A stretch of 35,279 nucleotides of DNA from Magnetococcales bacterium DCbin2 (GTDB lineage: Bacteria; Pseudomonadota; Magnetococcia; Magnetococcales; UBA8363). A model generated the notes under the pieces. The model saw only the letters and a program-made list of their open reading frames with translations, searched no databases and had not been told where the DNA came from. Location of the stretch: assembly GCA_002753615.1 (NCBI GenBank), contig PEAO01000025.1:1-35279 (forward strand), read 5' to 3'. Made by a program: the position numbers and the translations under genes. Shown piece by piece: positions 32,799-35,279 of this stretch (positions within the stretch are counted from its first letter, which is position 1; the number at the start of each line of letters is the position of its first letter).

Positions 32799-33356
32799 GT
32801 GGTTCAATCTACCCATGACAAATATGATCGCATTCTGAATGATCTGGAAGAAGAACGTCGGCAGCGGGATCGTGTTGTGAATGTGGATGAAAAACGGCAC
32901 CAGTTGGTTGTGTTTTCCATTGCCCGGTATTTGTTCGCTATATCAGGATCCCATGTACGTACCATTCTCCCGGTCAAGGAAATCATTCCTGTCCCTGGTA
33001 CACCGCAGGAATTTCCAGGTGTGATCCATGTTCGTGGACAAATTTATTCGGTACTTTCTCTGCACCGGTTGTTCGGTTGGACCTCTCCCGAGGTTCAATC
33101 GTCCAACCGGATCGCCATTATAGCTCATGAAACCATTGAAACAGGGATATTTATGGATGCTGTGGAAAATGTGTTGAGTGTTGCGGAGCGTACTCTGGGA
33201 TTGCCTCTGAGTACGCTTGACGAACCTGTACGTAGTGTTGTGGATAAACAATTTTTCTTTGACGACGGTCGTCCTGTTTCTATAGTGAACATACCAAAAC
33301 TTTTCGATTTGGTTGAACAAGGGGTCGCACGGTTCCAGCAGACGTTCATGAAGTGA
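32799..33356 (+). CDS. cheW: CheW coupling protein
   Basis: The 185-residue product has a charged helical N-terminus of about 30 residues. A full CheW fold follows: QLVVFSIARYLFAISGSHVRTILPV, IPVPGTPQEFPGVIHVRGQIYSVLSLHRLF, then AIIAHETIETGIFMDAVENVLSV. The RG at the end of the second segment is the conserved pair in CheW. It connects the receptor to CheA in the cytoplasmic array. The start is GTG 32799, with AAGGTGA ending six bases upstream. There is a 25-base gap after the REC-pseudokinase gene. It also follows the usual cheA-cheW order. Confidence 0.9.
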   Translation: MVQSTHDKYDRILNDLEEERRQRDRVVNVDEKRHQLVVFSIARYLFAISGSHVRTILPVKEIIPVPGTPQEFPGVIHVRGQIYSVLSLHRLFGWTSPEVQSSNRIAIIAHETIETGIFMDAVENVLSVAERTLGLPLSTLDEPVRSVVDKQFFFDDGRPVSIVNIPKLFDLVEQGVARFQQTFMK

Positions 33357-33399
33357 GGAAACTTGACGGTGGGGCGGGACGATTTCTGAGAGCGAAAAA

Positions 33400-33834
33400 A
33401 TGAATTCAGATATTAATTTATTGCTTTTTTCAATGAACGGGGTTAATTTCGGCGTTGATATGGAAGAGGTGGGACGAATCGTTGAACCTCGGTCCATTCA
33501 TCCCTCTATTTTGTGTTATTCCCTTGAAAATTTTTTTGATTTTCCGGTCGCCCCTTCGCAAGAACGCCGAAAAGGTGTGTTTTTGTTTCCGAAACATTAT
33601 GAAAGTCAGTGCGCCATCAGGATTGAAGGATTGGAATCCATGGTTCTTTTACCTCTGGATTCTATCCGAGCATTGCCGCGCATATTGCGATGGAATCTTG
33701 ATTCTCAGCCTGTATGGGGTGTTGCCATAATAGAAGAACACCTCGTGTTCCTGGTTTCCCTTGATCGTCTGTTGGCACGGGCGGGTGATCCGATTTTAAA
33801 ACCATTCAGGCAGGGAAATCTTGTTTCCAGCTAG
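33400..33834 (+). CDS. Short CheW-like protein
   Basis: The 144-residue product begins like CheW subdomain 1 (LLLFSMNGVNFGVDMEEVGRIVEPR). It ends with a second strand set (VWGVAIIEEHLVFLVSLDRLLA), but the middle lacks the PGV..RG segment of true CheW. It resembles the divergent CheW-like proteins that accompany specialised chemosensory arrays and may compete with or modulate CheW. GAGAGCG lies upstream of ATG 33400. It is 43 bases after cheW and 29 before the binding-protein gene, all co-directional. The call depends on the N-terminal motif and the context. Confidence 0.6.
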   Translation: MNSDINLLLFSMNGVNFGVDMEEVGRIVEPRSIHPSILCYSLENFFDFPVAPSQERRKGVFLFPKHYESQCAIRIEGLESMVLLPLDSIRALPRILRWNLDSQPVWGVAIIEEHLVFLVSLDRLLARAGDPILKPFRQGNLVSS

Positions 33835-33863
33835 TATTGACGTTGTTTAGAGGAGAGGAAACC

Positions 33864-35057
33864 ATGTATTGCCAAATGGATAAAAGCGGTCTCTTTTTTC
33901 GGTTTTGGTTGAAAGGGGTCGAAATGGTGTTCTTGTTTCTTTTTCTGACCTGTTCATCCACCGTTCTGGCATCAGATGACATCAAGGTTGGCATGTCCGT
34001 GGCGTTAAGTGGACCGGCGCAAGCCTTGGGGAAAGGCATGCAACTGGGGGTGGATACCTATTTTGACAAGATCAACAAATCAGGTGGTGTACAGGGACGG
34101 TTGTTGCGTTTTGTGGTTTTAGATGATGGTTATGAGCCAAAGCAGGCAGCGATCAACATGCGCCGTTTGATTGATGACGAAGGGGTTGTAGCGGTAGTCG
34201 GCAATGTGGGGACTCCCACGGCAGTGGTGACCGTACCCATTACCAACGAGAAGAGAAGTCTTTTATTTGGGGCGTTTACTGGTGCCGATCTTTTGCGTAA
34301 GACCCCGCCGGACCGTTATGTGATCAACTTTCGGTCTAGTTATGCCGAGGAGACGGAAGCCATGATCAAGGCACTCCGCAAGCAGGGGGTTCGGCCCGAG
34401 GAGATAGCATTTTTCACGCAAAATGATGGTTATGGCGATGCAGGATATCAAGGGGCCATGAAGGCACTGAAGGCCGGTGGTTTCGCCAACCCGGAACGAT
34501 TATCTCATGGACGTTATACTCGCAATACACTCAATGTGGAGGCTGGTTTGGCAACCATTCTGGATGCGTCTGTCACCCCAAAAGCCATCATTATGGTGGG
34601 AACCTATGAACCTTGTGCCAAATTTATCAAGCTGGCCAAACAGGATTTCCCAGGGGTCCAATTTTTGAATGTTTCTTTTGTCGGTAGTCTTCCTCTTGCT
34701 AAGGAATTGGGTAAGGATGGCGACGGTGTTATCATTACCCAAGTAGTCCCCCATTTTGATAGCAGCCTGTTTGGTGTACAGGAATATCGGAATGATCTGA
34801 ACGATTTTAATCCGGGTAATTCCCCTGACTTTATATCGTTGGAGGGATATTTGGTCGCAAAGATTTTTGTAGAAGGTATCAAAAAAGCGGTTCCCGATCT
34901 GAATCGGGAAACTCTTGTCAATGCGATTGAATCTTTGACGAATTTGGATATTGGCATCGGTATTTCTATCAACTATTCAAAAAACGAACATCAAGGCAGT
35001 CATCGTGTCTGGCCAACGGTGATTCGTAATGGTCGATTTGAGTCGTTGGAGTGGTGA
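33864..35057 (+). CDS. Periplasmic LivJ-type ligand-binding protein
   Basis: From ATG 33864, with AGGAGAGG upstream, the product has 397 residues. The hydrophobic stretch MVFLFLFLTCSSTVLA|SDD is a signal peptide with a likely cleavage after ALA-like residues. The mature part begins IKVGMSVALSGPAQALGKGMQLGVDTYFDKIN, the signature of the Peripla_BP_6/LivJ family. GGVQGRLLRFVVLDDGYEP, VVAVVGNVGTPTAVVTVPI and later FFTQNDGYGDAGYQGAMKAL confirm it. These proteins bind amino acids, amides or similar small molecules. No permease or ATPase gene is next to it, and it ends the chemosensory operon, so it probably feeds ligand information to the Hpt-MCP. Ligand unknown. Confidence 0.9.
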   Translation: MYCQMDKSGLFFRFWLKGVEMVFLFLFLTCSSTVLASDDIKVGMSVALSGPAQALGKGMQLGVDTYFDKINKSGGVQGRLLRFVVLDDGYEPKQAAINMRRLIDDEGVVAVVGNVGTPTAVVTVPITNEKRSLLFGAFTGADLLRKTPPDRYVINFRSSYAEETEAMIKALRKQGVRPEEIAFFTQNDGYGDAGYQGAMKALKAGGFANPERLSHGRYTRNTLNVEAGLATILDASVTPKAIIMVGTYEPCAKFIKLAKQDFPGVQFLNVSFVGSLPLAKELGKDGDGVIITQVVPHFDSSLFGVQEYRNDLNDFNPGNSPDFISLEGYLVAKIFVEGIKKAVPDLNRETLVNAIESLTNLDIGIGISINYSKNEHQGSHRVWPTVIRNGRFESLEW

Positions 35058-35279
35058 TTGGTTGCGTCCAGAGACCCGGTTGCGCTGGAATGCCCCTGTT
35101 GTTCGATCTGTGATGGTGTTGGTCGGCTTCTCGTTGTGGAGGCGCAATCTGCGCGGTGCCCATCAGACGCTCTTGCGGCAAGCACCGTTGAATGATCGCC
35201 AGTTTGAGATTGATCTGGCCCTGTATGCGGCGTTGCAACGTGAACGCAAACGGTTGACGGTGGTTGCCCCGAAGGCGGG
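35057..35279 (+). pseudogene. Partial, internally deleted copy of the M50-HlyD gene
   Basis: Directly after the binding-protein stop codon the sequence matches the M50-HlyD gene. TTGGTTGCGTCCAGAGACCC onward corresponds to about 20034-20103. It then jumps to the equivalent of about 20323-20468, losing roughly 220 bp. The jump keeps the reading frame: VMVLVG is followed by SLWRRNLRGAHQTLLRQ instead of the membrane helix and first lipoyl half. The last 130 bp differ from the original at only two positions. The copy has no start codon of its own, begins in mid-protein and runs off the window. It is a recent duplication or a product of recombination. More of it may lie to the right. Confidence 0.85.

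Overview
The window looks like chromosomal DNA of a motile, Gram-negative proteobacterium. Periplasmic adaptor proteins, a periplasmic binding protein and a full chemosensory cluster point to a double membrane. The mixture of a giant DUF4347/cadherin-like repeat protein, CheA with several Hpt domains, DUF4351 proteins and many toxin-antitoxin pairs reminds me of Magnetococcales or related deep-branching Proteobacteria. That assignment is an impression from gene content, not a proof. No rRNA, tRNA, CRISPR array, integrase or transposase gene was seen.

Layout. (1) 1-459 is non-coding and carries two strong back-to-back palindromes, a terminator-like hairpin and a plausible promoter for a dodecin-like gene (460-669). 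(2) 851-3007 encodes a NorD/CbbO-type von Willebrand A protein without its usual MoxR-type ATPase partner. (3) 3297-11267 encodes a roughly 2656-residue surface or secreted protein. It has an LERRLMFDAA N-terminal motif, a DUF4347 domain, about fourteen cadherin/VCBS-like repeats of two types, a CADG/He_PIG-like domain and a 12-residue tandem repeat. (4) 11281-16525 is a cassette of small defence or addiction modules: a RelE/HigB toxin with an XRE antitoxin, a frameshifted DUF4351 nuclease-like gene plus a decayed second copy of its 3' end, an XRE-ImmA/IrrE peptidase with a PIN-like protein, an orphan antitoxin-like ORF, and a DUF4258 toxin with a YgiT zinc-finger antitoxin. Two 53-bp near-identical direct repeats (11228-11280 and 16526-16578) bracket it. 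(5) 16641-20940 is a tight operon of HlyD adaptor, GAF-like/HlyD adaptor, and PqqD-like/M50 peptidase/HlyD membrane protein, closed by a good terminator. (6) 21101-35057 is a long co-directional sensory cluster: Ser/Thr kinase with 24-residue repeats, Hpt-MCP, CheB, CheR-TPR, CheA (two Hpt, CheW and REC domains), REC-pseudokinase, CheW, short CheW-like protein, and LivJ-type binding protein. (7) 35057-35279, running off the window, is a partial and internally deleted copy of the M50-HlyD gene.

How the parts may work together. The giant DUF4347 protein and the three adaptor/M50 genes probably form one export system, because the 53-bp repeats imply that the addiction cassette was inserted between the adhesin stop codon and the first adaptor gene. 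No ABC-type ATPase or TolC is present in the window, so the energy source and outer-membrane route are open. The chemosensory cluster has everything needed for a receptor-kinase-adaptation loop with a periplasmic ligand-binding protein, but no free-standing CheY. Its output may run through the REC domains fused to CheA and to the pseudokinase, or through the upstream Ser/Thr kinase.
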